Shown in pieces: positions 35,111-46,834 of a stretch of 64,000 nt of DNA. The stretch spans positions 3,100,001 to 3,164,000 of the forward strand of contig JAAROD010000015.1 in NCBI GenBank assembly GCA_012274445.1. The letters are read 5' to 3'. Position 1 is the first letter of the stretch. Each line of letters opens with the position of its first letter. Made by a program: the position numbers and the translations under genes. The notes below the pieces were generated by a model. The model was not told the origin of the DNA. It did not search any database and saw only the letters and a list, made by a program, of their open reading frames with translations. The DNA is from Sclerotiophoma versabilis. Its lineage: Eukaryota > Ascomycota > Dothideomycetes > Pleosporales > Didymellaceae.

Positions 35111-38100
35111 ATGTCGTTGCTCAACGACTCACTCACGAGGCCGCGAATGCCTTCGCCCTCGCCCAGCTTCGCACGTATGACGGCCGCCATCAGCATTCCC
35201 GGCTCCAGAGGCAGCCCAGCGTCTACGCCGCCCTACCTCAATGGCTCCCTCCAGTCGACGCCAGAGGGCATGGTACCTATGATCTCGAGCTCGCTTCCAG
35301 CCGTGCCGTCCTACAGCCTGCCCGAGTCGCTCTTGCCGCCACCAATGACAGCTGCACCTACCTCGTCTCCGTCTGCTATGGCTGAGGCCCTCGGCAAAGG
35401 TCCAGGCTTGATTCGAAGGGTCAGCCGCGGTGCCCAAGGCATCCCAAACAGGTTCCGCCGGAACAATTCGCACGCACACCGAGATAGAAGCCAAGGGCCA
35501 GTCATCATGCGCCGACGCAGTGACAGCAGGACTGCCGCCGACGGCGAGGCTTGCATCTCAGACTTCGACGCCTTTGAAGAGGAAGAGGCCATCGACGATG
35601 TGTACGGCGAGCCCATCAACGCGCTGGGTATCTCGAGCACCCAGCCCAGTGTCAGCTCAATACCAGATTCTACCGTTGTAGCACCGGTGCGCAACTCCCG
35701 ACTTGAGCAAGGCACTGTCTTGAGGAAGGTCACAAAGAAAGAGAAGAAAGAGATCAACTTGCGCCTCGATCTGGAATCGGCAAAGGTATTCTGGGATCCT
35801 TCTCGACCATCCAAGTGCTTCTATATCGACGACGTAAGGGAGATCCGCTCAGGTCTCGAGGCCAAGCACTACCGTGAGGAAGTCGGTCTCTCAGAAGCCT
35901 GGGCACCCTATTGGTTTACAATTGTATACACAGATACATCGCGAACAAAGGGCCGCATACGGACCATGCACCTGATAGCACCTGATATCGGTGTATTCAA
36001 CATGTGGACGGAGACGCTCGAGTCTGTGTCTCGCAACCGAATCGACATGATGGCCGGCCTGCTTGGCTTTGCAGACAAGAGCGCAAAGCTTGTTTGGCAA
36101 CGCGAGATGAAGAAGCGCTCGAATGGGATCGATGGTCCGGACTCTTTGGACTTCCGAAGCACCGTTGAGCTGTGCCGCAACCTACACATCAACTGTACAG
36201 AGGCTACTCTGCGTATCTATTTCAACAAGGCCGATACCCTGAACACTGGCAGACTGAATCAGACACAATTCCTGTACTTTGTCAGACGCCTGAAGGAGCG
36301 CAAGGATATCAAACAAATTTACAAGACCTTCCAGTCAGGATCCAAAGTGGAGATGGACAAGGTCACCTTCTTTTCTTTCCTACAACACGAGCAGGGTATC
36401 GACGTTACTGAGGATCTTGAGTACTGGTCGACTACCTTCGAAAAGTTTGCACGTGTCACCAAAGCCAAGGCGACCCCATCAGAAGGTGGCGAAATCCCAC
36501 TGCCTCTGACCATGAGCTTCCCTGCGTTTCAGACGTTCCTGACGTCGCCTGCAAACTCTGTTCTCAAACCAGTCGACAAGGACCTGCAGCTTAATCGTCC
36601 TTTGAATGAGTACTTCATCTCTTGTTCGCACAACACTTACCTCCTTGGGCGCCAAGTCGCCGGCGAGTCAAGCACTGAAGCGTACATCACAGCGCTTCAG
36701 AAAGGCTGCCGATGCATCGAGATCGACTGCTGGGATGGCAGTGACGGAAAGCCTGTGGTCATGCATGGCCGCACTCTGACGTCGAGTATCTCGTTTCACG
36801 ACACTATCAAGGTGGTAAACAAGTATGCGTTCGTTGAGTCCAAGTATCCGCTTATCTTATCGCTAGAGGTGCACTGCAACGCAGATCAGCAGGCTTCTAT
36901 GGTTAAAACGATGTGCGAGGAATTTGGCGACAAGTTGGTTTTGCAGCCTTTGGATTTCAACTCCCAGTCTCTACCCTCGCCAGAAGAGTTGAAGAACAGG
37001 GTATTGATCAAAGTCAAGGCTGCGTCAGAGGAGCTGGACGCCAAAGCTCTGACGAATGAGCTCACAACACGGCGAAGGGAGCGAAGCTTCAGCTCGCCAT
37101 GGTCTCGGCCTATCCAGATGAACGACACGGTTATCCCCAACTTGCCTCTCATCTCCAGCCCGCCGTCAATGAGTCCTCCAGAGCATTCAGCCATGTTCTG
37201 GGCATCACCTCGTACCTCGACCACTTCGACAAACAACACTGTACCTACCTCGGCCCTTGTTAGCTCAGCTGAAGATAGCGACAGCCCGCAAGTGACAACA
37301 GCAGAAGAACGCAAGAAGCCCAAGAAGGCAAAAACTAGCAACATCACTAAGCTTCTTGGCGATCTGGGTGTGTACACTAAAGGGTACAAATTTACCGACT
37401 TCACATCCAACGAAGCTCAGACGTACAACCACATATTCTCTGTCAACGAACGTGCGTTCGAAAAGATGACAAAGCCCGGTTCGCGCGAAAAGCATCTCCT
37501 TGAGGCGCACAACATGCGATGCTTGATGCGCGTTTATCCTCACGCTCTCAGGTTTAACTCTTCCAATTTTGACCCTCTTAAGTTCTGGAGACGTGGGGTG
37601 CAGATGGCTGCTCTTAATTGGCAGACATTTGATCTTGGTCAGCAACTCAACGAGGCCATGTTCGCAAGTGGCAACGACCGTACAGGCTACGTACTCAAGC
37701 CTTCGGACCTGCGCTTAGAGCAAACACCTACACAAGGTCACAACAAAGCTCCAAAGAAGGAAGTTAAGTTCGCTGTCAAGATTATTTCCGCTCAGCAGCT
37801 ACCACGCCCCCGAGGCTTGGCGCAAGACGCCAACATCAACCCGTATGTGGAGTTTGAGATGTATAGTGCGGAAGACAATGGAGTCAATGCTGTTGGTGTT
37901 GGCGGACAAGACGCCTCCGCACGCAATGGGCATTCGGGCATCGGCAATCCACTACGGAAACGAACTCGCATTGTCGAGGGCAACGGTTACAACCCAGTGT
38001 TCGACAGTGAGCTGCAATTGACTGTTCGTACTCGCTTCCCCAGTCTAGTATTTGTGCGCTGGACTGTCTGGAACTCCCTCGACGCTCGCACTACCAACCA

Positions 38101-38464
38101 CGCTCCGCTAGCTACCTTCACAGCCAAACTTAACAGCATCCAACAAGGCTACCGCCACCTGCCATTGTTCGACAGTAATGGCGAACAGTACCTGTTCTCA
38201 ACTCTATTTTGTCAAATCAAAAAGCAAGACATTGTTGATGCCCCAGAGCAAGGACTGGAGCGCACTGGTTCCCGCAGGTCTTCTATTGAGCCTGCCAGTC
38301 CCTCTATTGAAGCCATAAACGCCAACCCGAAACGCAATTTTGTCAGACGCTTGATCAGCCGAGCTCCCAGCGAGCGCAGCAAGCGCAGAGAGGAACGCAT
38401 CACTAGCGAATCTCGCGAGTCAGACCTAGACTTGATAAGTCGCTCAAGCACGTTTGAGCGGTAA
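35111..38464 (+). CDS. Phosphoinositide-specific phospholipase C
   Basis: Hydrolyses PIP2 to IP3 and diacylglycerol; calcium-dependent, peripheral at the plasma membrane. Single exon, 1117 residues. The first 200 residues are disordered and Ser/Pro/Arg-rich. A PH-like domain (about 200-310) and an EF-hand-like helical region (340-440) follow. The catalytic X box (about 496-640) contains FISCSHNTYLLGRQ and VVMHGRTLT with the two catalytic histidines near residues 507 and 552, and ILSLEVHC. A 100-residue Ser/Thr-rich linker separates it from the Y box (about 746-868; GYKFTDFTSNEAQTYNHIFS, MRVYPHALRFNSSNFDP, ALNWQTFDLGQQLNEAMF). The C2 domain runs 885-1040. The C-terminus is basic and Ser-rich. 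This is delta-type architecture like yeast PLC1. Absence of introns in so long a gene is common for fungal PLCs. Confidence 0.96.
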   Translation: MSLLNDSLTRPRMPSPSPSFARMTAAISIPGSRGSPASTPPYLNGSLQSTPEGMVPMISSSLPAVPSYSLPESLLPPPMTAAPTSSPSAMAEALGKGPGLIRRVSRGAQGIPNRFRRNNSHAHRDRSQGPVIMRRRSDSRTAADGEACISDFDAFEEEEAIDDVYGEPINALGISSTQPSVSSIPDSTVVAPVRNSRLEQGTVLRKVTKKEKKEINLRLDLESAKVFWDPSRPSKCFYIDDVREIRSGLEAKHYREEVGLSEAWAPYWFTIVYTDTSRTKGRIRTMHLIAPDIGVFNMWTETLESVSRNRIDMMAGLLGFADKSAKLVWQREMKKRSNGIDGPDSLDFRSTVELCRNLHINCTEATLRIYFNKADTLNTGRLNQTQFLYFVRRLKERKDIKQIYKTFQSGSKVEMDKVTFFSFLQHEQGIDVTEDLEYWSTTFEKFARVTKAKATPSEGGEIPLPLTMSFPAFQTFLTSPANSVLKPVDKDLQLNRPLNEYFISCSHNTYLLGRQVAGESSTEAYITALQKGCRCIEIDCWDGSDGKPVVMHGRTLTSSISFHDTIKVVNKYAFVESKYPLILSLEVHCNADQQASMVKTMCEEFGDKLVLQPLDFNSQSLPSPEELKNRVLIKVKAASEELDAKALTNELTTRRRERSFSSPWSRPIQMNDTVIPNLPLISSPPSMSPPEHSAMFWASPRTSTTSTNNTVPTSALVSSAEDSDSPQVTTAEERKKPKKAKTSNITKLLGDLGVYTKGYKFTDFTSNEAQTYNHIFSVNERAFEKMTKPGSREKHLLEAHNMRCLMRVYPHALRFNSSNFDPLKFWRRGVQMAALNWQTFDLGQQLNEAMFASGNDRTGYVLKPSDLRLEQTPTQGHNKAPKKEVKFAVKIISAQQLPRPRGLAQDANINPYVEFEMYSAEDNGVNAVGVGGQDASARNGHSGIGNPLRKRTRIVEGNGYNPVFDSELQLTVRTRFPSLVFVRWTVWNSLDARTTNHAPLATFTAKLNSIQQGYRHLPLFDSNGEQYLFSTLFCQIKKQDIVDAPEQGLERTGSRRSSIEPASPSIEAINANPKRNFVRRLISRAPSERSKRREERITSESRESDLDLISRSSTFER

Positions 38465-41400
38465 CAGGATATACTCCACCCAGCTGACGATGACATCTTT
38501 GACATGTCAGACTGTCGCTACGTGTCTCCACCACTAGGGCTGTTTGTTTTTGTATCATACATATCTCATTTGTACGACAGTTCATTCTGGTGTTTGTTGG
38601 CGTTGCGGACCCAGCAAGGTCCTGTTGTAGGTCACGCCACGGCTGGAGCCCCCGGCTTCTTGCTTTCAACCTACCTTACTCGGACAGACTGCTCACATCG
38701 CGTCATCAGCGCCGCACACACATCGTCTGCCCGCACAATATCACCCATGCGCCTTTGCAATCTGGCTGTCGGTTTAAACAATCGCTCGCATCGATGCTGG
38801 ACATTAGTCTTTTCAGATCTGTCAACAACATGACAATCTTTGTTTACTTTGCTTTGCCTTTCGCATATACCCTTTCCGTTTCTTGCATTTGGGGTGCATT
38901 GGGGCCATTGGAGTAGGGTCACACAGGAGCTTGCCTGTGAGCCTGCGGCCACAGCATCTGGAGCAACACTTTCGGCGATATCCTAGATTTGAATTTTTCT
39001 CATCCGAGCTTCATTGCTCCGTCATCCTGACATCTGTTGTATTTTCATTGTCTCTTTCGTTTACTTCCGTACATTCACGAAGCCACGACTCCACTTTCGA
39101 TTCGAATCTGCATACTCCATTTACCCGTACCGCGCGCTCGGTGTGCAGTCAGAAGAGGGTTTAATCAGCATATTGTGGTTGGCCATTCGCCGATCTTCAT
39201 CTCTTCGTCGTCGTAAGACAAATCCACTTTAGCGGTAGTAGAAGTTGTCTATCACTTCGACTAGGACCGGGCCGGTATGGCTGGGTTGGCATGAGAAGGA
39301 CATTGGCGAATGCACTTCTCGGCCCTTTCAGAGCATTTACAAGGACCTTCACTTTCGGGAGGGGTTCACATAGGGATAGATGGAAATGGACGATACCAGC
39401 TACGTAACAGCTCAGGGGTCAACATAGAAATGATACCATCAGGCTTCTTCATGAACGCCAACTTTGAAATTCCCGCTGTCCCCACCTTCATGCATTGCAC
39501 TGCATTGCATCGTTGTAGGTTGCAAATTAGTATGCGACCTGGTACCGGCCACCTTCCGATTCAATGCCAGTGCCGAGATACTGTCCGTGATCTTCGTTTT
39601 TTCACCCTCAGCTGAGCTCGAGCGATACCAGCACCTTCTCCGACGGGTGCTGCCGTCGCATTTGACATCGAAGATTTACGTTGACGTGTCTAGCTCCCGT
39701 GCTGCTGCCCCTAGTGCAGTTCACGCGCTCATCGTCAATGCGCCAGCGCATCTGCACTAAAAGCATGGCGCCAAACAAACTGCTCAATCAAGGCAGCAAG
39801 CACGCAAAGATGCAACCCTAACACTCACACGACCAAACAAACACGAAACGATGCCAAAAAGCAAGTTCAGAACACCAGCGAATTCTCCGAGGATCGGCCG
39901 CGGCCAGCTGTTCCCGCGCTCATGGTTGCGAGCGGGAACCGTTATTCCCCCGCACCAGGCACGTTCTGGACGCACAAGGGGCGGGTTCTCCGCAAGCCAC
40001 GCGCAAGCGCCGCTCGGCTGTGAAAAGCAGCGGGTTGTGTGCCTTGCTGCCTGCTTGGCTGGATTCCGTGCCGAACTCGTGCAGGCCTGAATCGATACTT
40101 GTTTCCTGGACGCAGACGCGCGGCGTACAGCGAAATTCGATATAGCAGATACGTGCAGCAGGTGTGGCGGTGGAAGCGGCGGTTCGGCTGTGCTTGTGTA
40201 ATTGAAATGAGGCTTTGAGGGCTGGGTGCATGCATGATAATCATGTCGTGTTTATTAGGTGATGCCGAGGGAACAAGCATCCTGGATTTTCTCCACGTAA
40301 GAGCGGGAAAGGTTTCCACATGTCGCACAGTATGCAACTGCATCTCCTAATCGCGCCACATTTTCCCTTGAAATTTGCTCTGTTGATGGCAGACGTACAG
40401 TAAGGTTTCGGTAGGATTGTATAGTGGGGTGAGTAAGGTTGGCTGCATGCATGCCTTGTAGGCCCGGAATTGTGCTAGCATGTACAGGCACAGGCCGCTG
40501 ATCTGGAACTGCTGAGCATTACGATGCAATTCTTTCTTGTTGGTCGGGAGAGAGGTCCGACTTACAGGTCACACGTATGCAGCTGGTATATGGATGCTTT
40601 TCGCGCAGCTGAATCACTCAATACATACTCCTAATCAATGTCGATTTGAAAGATCATGAAAACAGTCTTGCTCTTTTCATCTGAAATTTAAGCCAGGGTT
40701 GTACGTCGAGACTGATTTTGTGCATGTAGTCAACATCAGATCAGATCGTGTCACCCTCTGATCGGTAAGTCTGAACGGTGAGTTGAGCTCCGAAGCATAG
40801 TCAGCAACACTTAATGGTTATGTTGACTAGGAGTTGTGCGGGTTGGGGATCGTTAGTGCCTATTCATAGTATTGGAGAAGGCAAGAATAGCCTATGTAAA
40901 TTGTGGTCGCGGTACGTGAGCGTGTTGCAGTGAGATCAGGAGCTGATGTTTCCTGTCTAGTCAACGCGCCTTGTCCGTAGATCTTACAACTGAGAAAGAC
41001 ATTATGTAATGTTTGCTTTGATCAGGCGGCTTTGGAACATTCTGCGTATCACGGTGAAGAGTTGGAGTTTGTGAAACTGAATGAGGCAACTGTTATGCGC
41101 AGAAGTGCAATCTTTCACAGCGGTATGAACCTGGGTTCGCCTGCACAATAAGCGTACACCTGTGGGGTCTTATCGAGACTGTGCGACTCGATAGAAGCAG
41201 ACATATCATGGCAATCTACTGATATTGCCTAGCCCTGTGCAGGTCGATTGTATGCGTCGGAGCACCGCATCAAGCCTTCAAGTTCTGGTCAAACATATTT
41301 CTGCGCGAGGACAAATTCGCGCGCATGTTGCGCGCATCTTGCAATGAATGTACTGATCAGCAGATTTCGTCGTCTGTGTTGAGACGTATGCCTCAATGAC

Positions 41401-42343
41401 CATCAAGATAGTGGGATGATCTAAATTTGCATACTCAAGCATTCGGTGCTTGACTACTATTCGTTTGTCATTTTCTGAACAATTACCATGGCTGAAACCG
41501 TTCGAGCTGACCATGCAGTCTGTTCTCGTGAACTTGCATTCTTGTGCAGAATGCAATCAGCTGCGCTGCAATGCAATGTGATAGCCCACATTTGCGGCAG
41601 GAATCTCTTGGAAGAGTGCAGAGGTCGTGACTCGTTCAGCATTGTCGAAGTGATAGATGAGCCTGTCTATTGCCTGATTTTTGTCATGTCGTCAGCAAAA
41701 AGCCACGCAGTGTATGCTGACAATGCGGCTTGATTGTCGAAGCCGCGTTTGGCGCCTGTGCCGCTGGAAGCATAAGTCGGTTGGTTGGTGGCTTTATGCC
41801 CTCTACGTGCATACTCTCAGGTATCACTGAGCAGTACTCCTGCGCGCAGCATGCATCCCACACGTTGCCGTTGAATCTGGAAGGATCGACCGACCTCTTC
41901 CGTAGGCGTAGTTGGGTTGCCACCGGTGTCAAGCCACGAACTTGAATAAGCCTGATCGGTCCGGTTGTGCATAATGGACGGTATGTGAGTATCATCGATT
42001 GTAGATCAGATGTCTACAATGAGTTAGTACGCATCTTGTCAAGTGCAACAATGCGAAGGACCTTAGCAGACTGCTCAAGGTCCAAAGTTACAGGCAACCA
42101 ACTACATGATAAGAGTAAATATCCAGACAAAATATCGACAGATCAAGTCTCAAATGTTCCATCCCTACATGGCGAACATAAAGGATTATCATTGTTCGTA
42201 ATCGAGCTGCCTTTATCAGGCAGGGTCCATGCTCTCGGTTGGAATTTGACGGTGACGCACGAGCCACCACAGCAAAAAAAATGCGTCTTTCATAACCTTA
42301 GAAGTTGGTCTCATACAAGTACAGGGGCAAAAAAAGATCGTAT
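38465..42343. other. Gene-poor region left of tRNA-Asp
   Basis: About 3.9 kb with only short, overlapping frames and no recognisable protein. The first few hundred nt are the PLC 3' flank. I see no long direct or inverted repeats by eye, but a degraded transposon cannot be excluded. Confidence 0.45.
42329..42335 (-). terminator. Pol III T-run terminator of tRNA-Asp
   Basis: Seven A residues on the plus strand give TTTTTTT downstream of the minus-strand tRNA 3' end, starting 8 nt beyond the discriminator base. This is the usual RNA polymerase III stop. Confidence 0.85.
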
Positions 42344-42429
42344 CTCTCCGACGGGGAATCGAACCCCGGCCTCCTGCGAGCTGTCCTGAGGATGACAAGC
42401 AGAAATACTGACCACTATACTATCGAAGA
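42344..42429 (-). tRNA. tRNA-Asp(GTC) with 14-nt intron
   Basis: Read leftward, the 86 nt fold as a cloverleaf. The acceptor arm TCTTCGA pairs with TCGGAGA and ends in a G discriminator. The D-arm is GTATAGTGGTCAGTAT. The anticodon arm TCTGC/GCAGG closes a loop beginning TTGTCA, with GTC at positions 34-36. The T-arm is CCGGGGTTCGATTCCCCGT with a clear B-box. A 14-nt insert sits one base 3' of the anticodon (TCCTCAGGACAGCT), the canonical tRNA intron position, leaving a 72-nt mature tRNA like other eukaryotic tRNA-Asp. The A-box and B-box are intact. A T7 terminator follows. It is the only supported gene in a gene-poor stretch. Confidence 0.93.
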
Positions 42430-45054
42430 TATCCAACTTTTAGTTGGGAAGAGATGTGATCGATGAAGGAATGTCAAATTAGATAATATATAACTGCATA
42501 TTTTATGTCATGAACTCTGTCATAACCTCTGCACCGAGTGAAGAGGAATGTTTAGTGGTCCACAGGGTCTGGTATATGGTCTCATTGCACCGAGGCAACA
42601 GGGAAGGATAGACTAGGCCTTATTCAAGCCTCCTTCTGGTCTACAACCGCATACTTCGAGCGCAGAGATACCAACCCTGGAACGATATCTGATGAGAACA
42701 CTCTTAGTGAATTATCTCCTAGGTCTTGCACCAATGTCGTGTAACCTCTTCTTTTATAGTCTCGCGTGGAGACTGATAATCTCTTACCGGTTGGTTTTTT
42801 TCGCCCACATCTTAGCAATCTGTCATGTTTGCTCACACCGGCGCATCAGTCTCAGTTTAAGAATTACGACCAGCTTCAAAACATACTTTGATAGCGTCCA
42901 TGGGATGCGATGGCTCCGATGCTCCTTGCCATGGTGCAGAATCACTCTTGCCGGCTTCTAGAACTGTTTTAACCTTTTTTTTACATCGCTCTACCGTTGC
43001 TACAATGTCTAATTTCCCAGCTCAAGGTCCATGGCGTAGTCCTTCAGTCTGCAGCGGTTGTGGCGCTTAAGATAGAAAATGAAAATGAGCATGTCTTATC
43101 TCCATGCTGAGCAATGGGACCAGGTGCAGCTCGTAGCTATGAGTAGTCACTGGGAGGCATTCATTAGACCACTACCAATCTGGAGCGAAGATATTAACCT
43201 TTCAGGCACTGAAGCACTGTCATTATAGGGCACCTCACATGACATTGTGGCAGTCTAGAAAGGTGCAGAGAATCCGTTTGTTATTCCTAAACAGCCACAG
43301 GGACTTCCTGGATTCTTTCAACAGGGCCTGTATGATGTATGACCTTTCTCTACTCAACCTCTGCGATTTCTGAGTCTACCTTGTGAGAGCTTTTGCCTTC
43401 GCTGGAGATTAGCAGTCACCTCGAAGTCTTGCCATAGCATCCCCAGTCGCAGCATCAGACTTAGATAGTCCGTCATCGTCTACAGTAACCCTCTCCAACG
43501 CTAATCAAATAAAGTGGGATTGTTTCTGAGCCATATTCAAGTCCTCCTCGACAAGTTAAAGATTGTAGAGGTTCGCCTTAATGAGAGCGTATCTGCTCTG
43601 GCTCCAACAAAGCATGTATTGGCAGCACAAGTCTTCTCTGTCGATCAATGTTCACAAGGCTGTACGTCTAACCGCTCGTGTGCACACGACTTCTTGCCTT
43701 TGACAAAAGACTCTGTCGCCAAGCCTGGAAGCGCGCAACCATAGTATGCTTATGATCTTCATGCTTCGTACCGACCGCACTCCTGCGTTCGCAGTTGACG
43801 AGGAAAAGCACACGAAGCGCATGGCTCAACCATTGAGTGTAGCACCGATCGAACCGCAGGAGCTTTAGTTTGTGGTTGAAATGTTGACATTTAACCTGCC
43901 CATCTATTCTCCTGTGAGTTTAAAATGCCCCGGTAGACATACCAGGCTAGAATACGTGAAGGGAAAATGCGGTTCGCCCGTGACCTCTTGTTGTCTCCGA
44001 TACATCCGAAGAGATGCTCCTGAATTGTGGTCATGTTGTGTACGGGCTCATCACACTACAATCAAAAGCAGACTCGCGGCTTGTGATAGAGTATCACATT
44101 CCTTTTGCCGCAAAGCTACTTTATGTCACATGCGACAACTGTTGTCTCCTTGTTGTCGCACAATTTTCTAATTGGTCCAAAGGATAGTGGCGTTACGATA
44201 TGTAGAATACTCGCCCTCAGATCTTATCGAACCTGAAAACGGTCTTATCTACTAAAGGAAAATCGTGGTATGACATTTGTTGCAGATGTGCTTTGATCAG
44301 TTTGGTTGTCTAGAATGCGCGCTGTTTGAGCAATGGTATCATTGTTTCTATTTATCGAGTCGGCACGCTGGTGTACACATGAGTACTGAGTCCAAGCAAG
44401 GCTTTGGTAGGTGAGTCTCATCCCTTTCTTCTACATTCGTATTCCATCACCAAGGATTTTGCCCTGCATCGGGTTGAAATAGCCTTGAAGCTTCACGCTC
44501 CAATTCCCATGTGCGGCGCCTTCTGCGCATCCATGACTGGTAATCACTTCCTAATTTATGGTTTGTGCTGTATATAGGGGATACTGAATCGTGAACTGAT
44601 GGCGCTGGTACCTGAAATCCAAGATGTGTGCTCTCCCGTTACGCACACTCGCAAGTCGTATTGCGTTAGGTGCGTTCGTAGTATTTACGATCTCTCATCG
44701 CGTAAATTGGCCCTTTCTGTGGTATGCGTTCATGTGTGCCTATCTGATAAGTGGTGAGGTCCAGGTGGTGGCTAGCGTTAGGGAACGGCTCGTCAGCTCC
44801 AGGTCAGCAAACGCAACGCTTGTCATGGAAACACCGTCATTTTCCTGACGTGAACGCCATTGGTGACATTCTGTACGACTGAATATTCTTTTGCAAAGCA
44901 TTGGTGTCCTTTACTTTGACGCAAATTTTACAGTGGCCTGAGCTAGGTTGAGGTCGCGTTCAATCCTCTTGGTCCCGTGGTAAGCCTTGCGCAGGCCGGG
45001 TGTGTTGGGTTAATTCGGTTCGCAATGCATATCACAAACCGCTGCCTCCAGCGC
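42430..45054. other. Gene-poor region right of tRNA-Asp
   Basis: About 2.6 kb with short frames only, some AT-rich segments, and no gene I can support. The right end is the 3' flank of the DUF7702 gene. Confidence 0.45.
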
Positions 45055-46162
45055 TCAAGTGGCTTGGCCAGAACGTAGTATCTTTCCCAGCATCCAGTGC
45101 GAGAATTTAAGGGCCGGCATGATCATTGCAGCCACGACTCGTGACATTGCCTCATGAAGCTTCCAGAGTATGGTCTCTTGAATTTGGTCCGCACTCATTT
45201 CCTTGACTTCTTCAATCTGCTCCCTTAGTCGGGCGGCTTTGCTGGGAAGTTCCAGCCCAAGGAACAGGTAGAGACCAACGACTATGTACTCCATGATAAC
45301 TTGCCTGTCGTACAAGTGTTAGCAATATTCCAATCTTGAGAGTTGAGCAATGTATTGTGGGTAAAGTTGGTGAGCGACAAATAACAGGAACTGACATTGC
45401 TGAGAGTTCGTCAAGGCCCACCATTCATGGGCAGGGTGGACATGGTGGCGCTGATGGGGCGGGTACGTACATGCACAATTGGATCGTGACATTACCGGAA
45501 ATAACGTTGAATCGCATCTCGGAGGTTTTGTCGACCCAGCTCTCAAATGCGAAGCATGTCATATAGACGATATCGACGACGAAGAATGGCAGACTGAGCA
45601 CAACTGTAGTCAAGATCTTGACTTCTTGAGAATCTGCGAGATAGAGACGAGCAGAGATGACTGCTGTAGCCCATATGAGAACTAGGAAACAGACGATGTA
45701 GAGACTAATGCCGGCTTTGGTTGCTTCGGTTGCTGCATAGGTTGGACCTTCGCGCGAGTCCGGGTCAATGCCGCCAGCGACTATAAGGATAAATGAAATA
45801 ATCAGAGGGACGTGAACGAAAAGTAAGATCCATTGCATGCGTCGTCCTTTCGGTTTGGTCGTTGTGTTGAGGAGACTGCTAGTGGACATGAACAGTGGCG
45901 TGAGACCCATGGAGGTGAGAATGGCCACACCAGATGACACGGAGGTGTTAGGAACCTCTGCAATGGGAGTGAGTTGCGTTGTCGCCAAATCCATAGAAAC
46001 CTGCACAAGCCGGCAAACACATAGTGTCGTAAGCCAAATCCATGGCCAACTCCGCCCCAGGCCTTGGCGTAGAATCAGGTAGAGCGATATTACAAGGTAG
46101 ATGAAGAAGACGACGAGAGTGACGATGTTGACGATACCTGGATAGCCAAGCGGTTGAACCAT
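45055..46162 (-). CDS. DUF7702-type seven-helix membrane protein
   Basis: Fungal integral membrane protein of unknown function; the family has a rhodopsin-like number of helices but no known ligand. Two exons, 46162-45471 and 45304-45055, with a 166-nt GTACGT...CAG intron, encode 313 residues. About seven hydrophobic segments are visible, beginning IVNIVTLVVFFIYLVISLYLIL. Typical family segments are RQGLGRSWPWIWL, SGVAILTSMGLTPLFM, a loop between TM4 and TM5, and the conserved VISGNVTIQLCM near the last helix (split by the intron). The second exon completes the last helix (EYIVVGLYLFLGLEL) and adds a helical tail. The first in-frame ATG, at 46162 (MVQPLGYPG), is taken as start because the longer frame has no ATG. 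Confidence 0.83.
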
Positions 46163-46834
46163 CGGTGCTGTTGACGAAGCATGGTAGACGTCGTGAGGGG
46201 ACAAGGAGACCAGATCTCGAGGTTCTCATCTTCCGCTGAGCTCGGACGGGTGTTAGCGTTGTCTAGGCATCTTGGCACACCATCACGTGTCACAGTCTCG
46301 TTCAGCGTTCATCCATGAACTTCTGCGAGGCCAGCGCACTGCTCCCTGAAACCTTGTCAGAGCATTGCAACGTTCGCCAGCCCTGACTTTGGCATCCTTG
46401 TGAAGCCTACAGTGTCAAAAACCGCTCAGTTGTACACGGAGTAGTGCGCGTCGATCTGTGAAGTTTGCCACCCTCTCCCGGCTGTGTCGCGGCTGTGTGA
46501 GCCACGGACCATTGTCGGACGTCATCTTGCAATCTGCATGTTTTCCCTGCTAAAATACCGATCATCGTGTCACCGACGATGATTTAGCCGATGCAGGTGG
46601 GTTCGATACTAAGATGAAAGATCTGTTGCCGAGCGTATTCCATCCGATCATTTTGAGAAATACGAAAAACGACGTACTTAGGAGGAAAGCTAGTGCCCGA
46701 GGCAAACTAACTAACACGAGACGAGACGTGTTTGGCCGCGAACGCATGGGCAGTTGAACGCACTCTATCTACATGAGCTGTGCACCACTCTCTTGCAACA
46801 AACGTGGCTTTGGATATTAAGCTACGACTTCAAT
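46163..46834. other. Intergenic region, DUF7702 upstream / amidase 3' flank
   Basis: About 670 nt between two minus-strand genes. It should hold the promoter of the DUF7702 gene. No coding frame seen. Confidence 0.5.
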
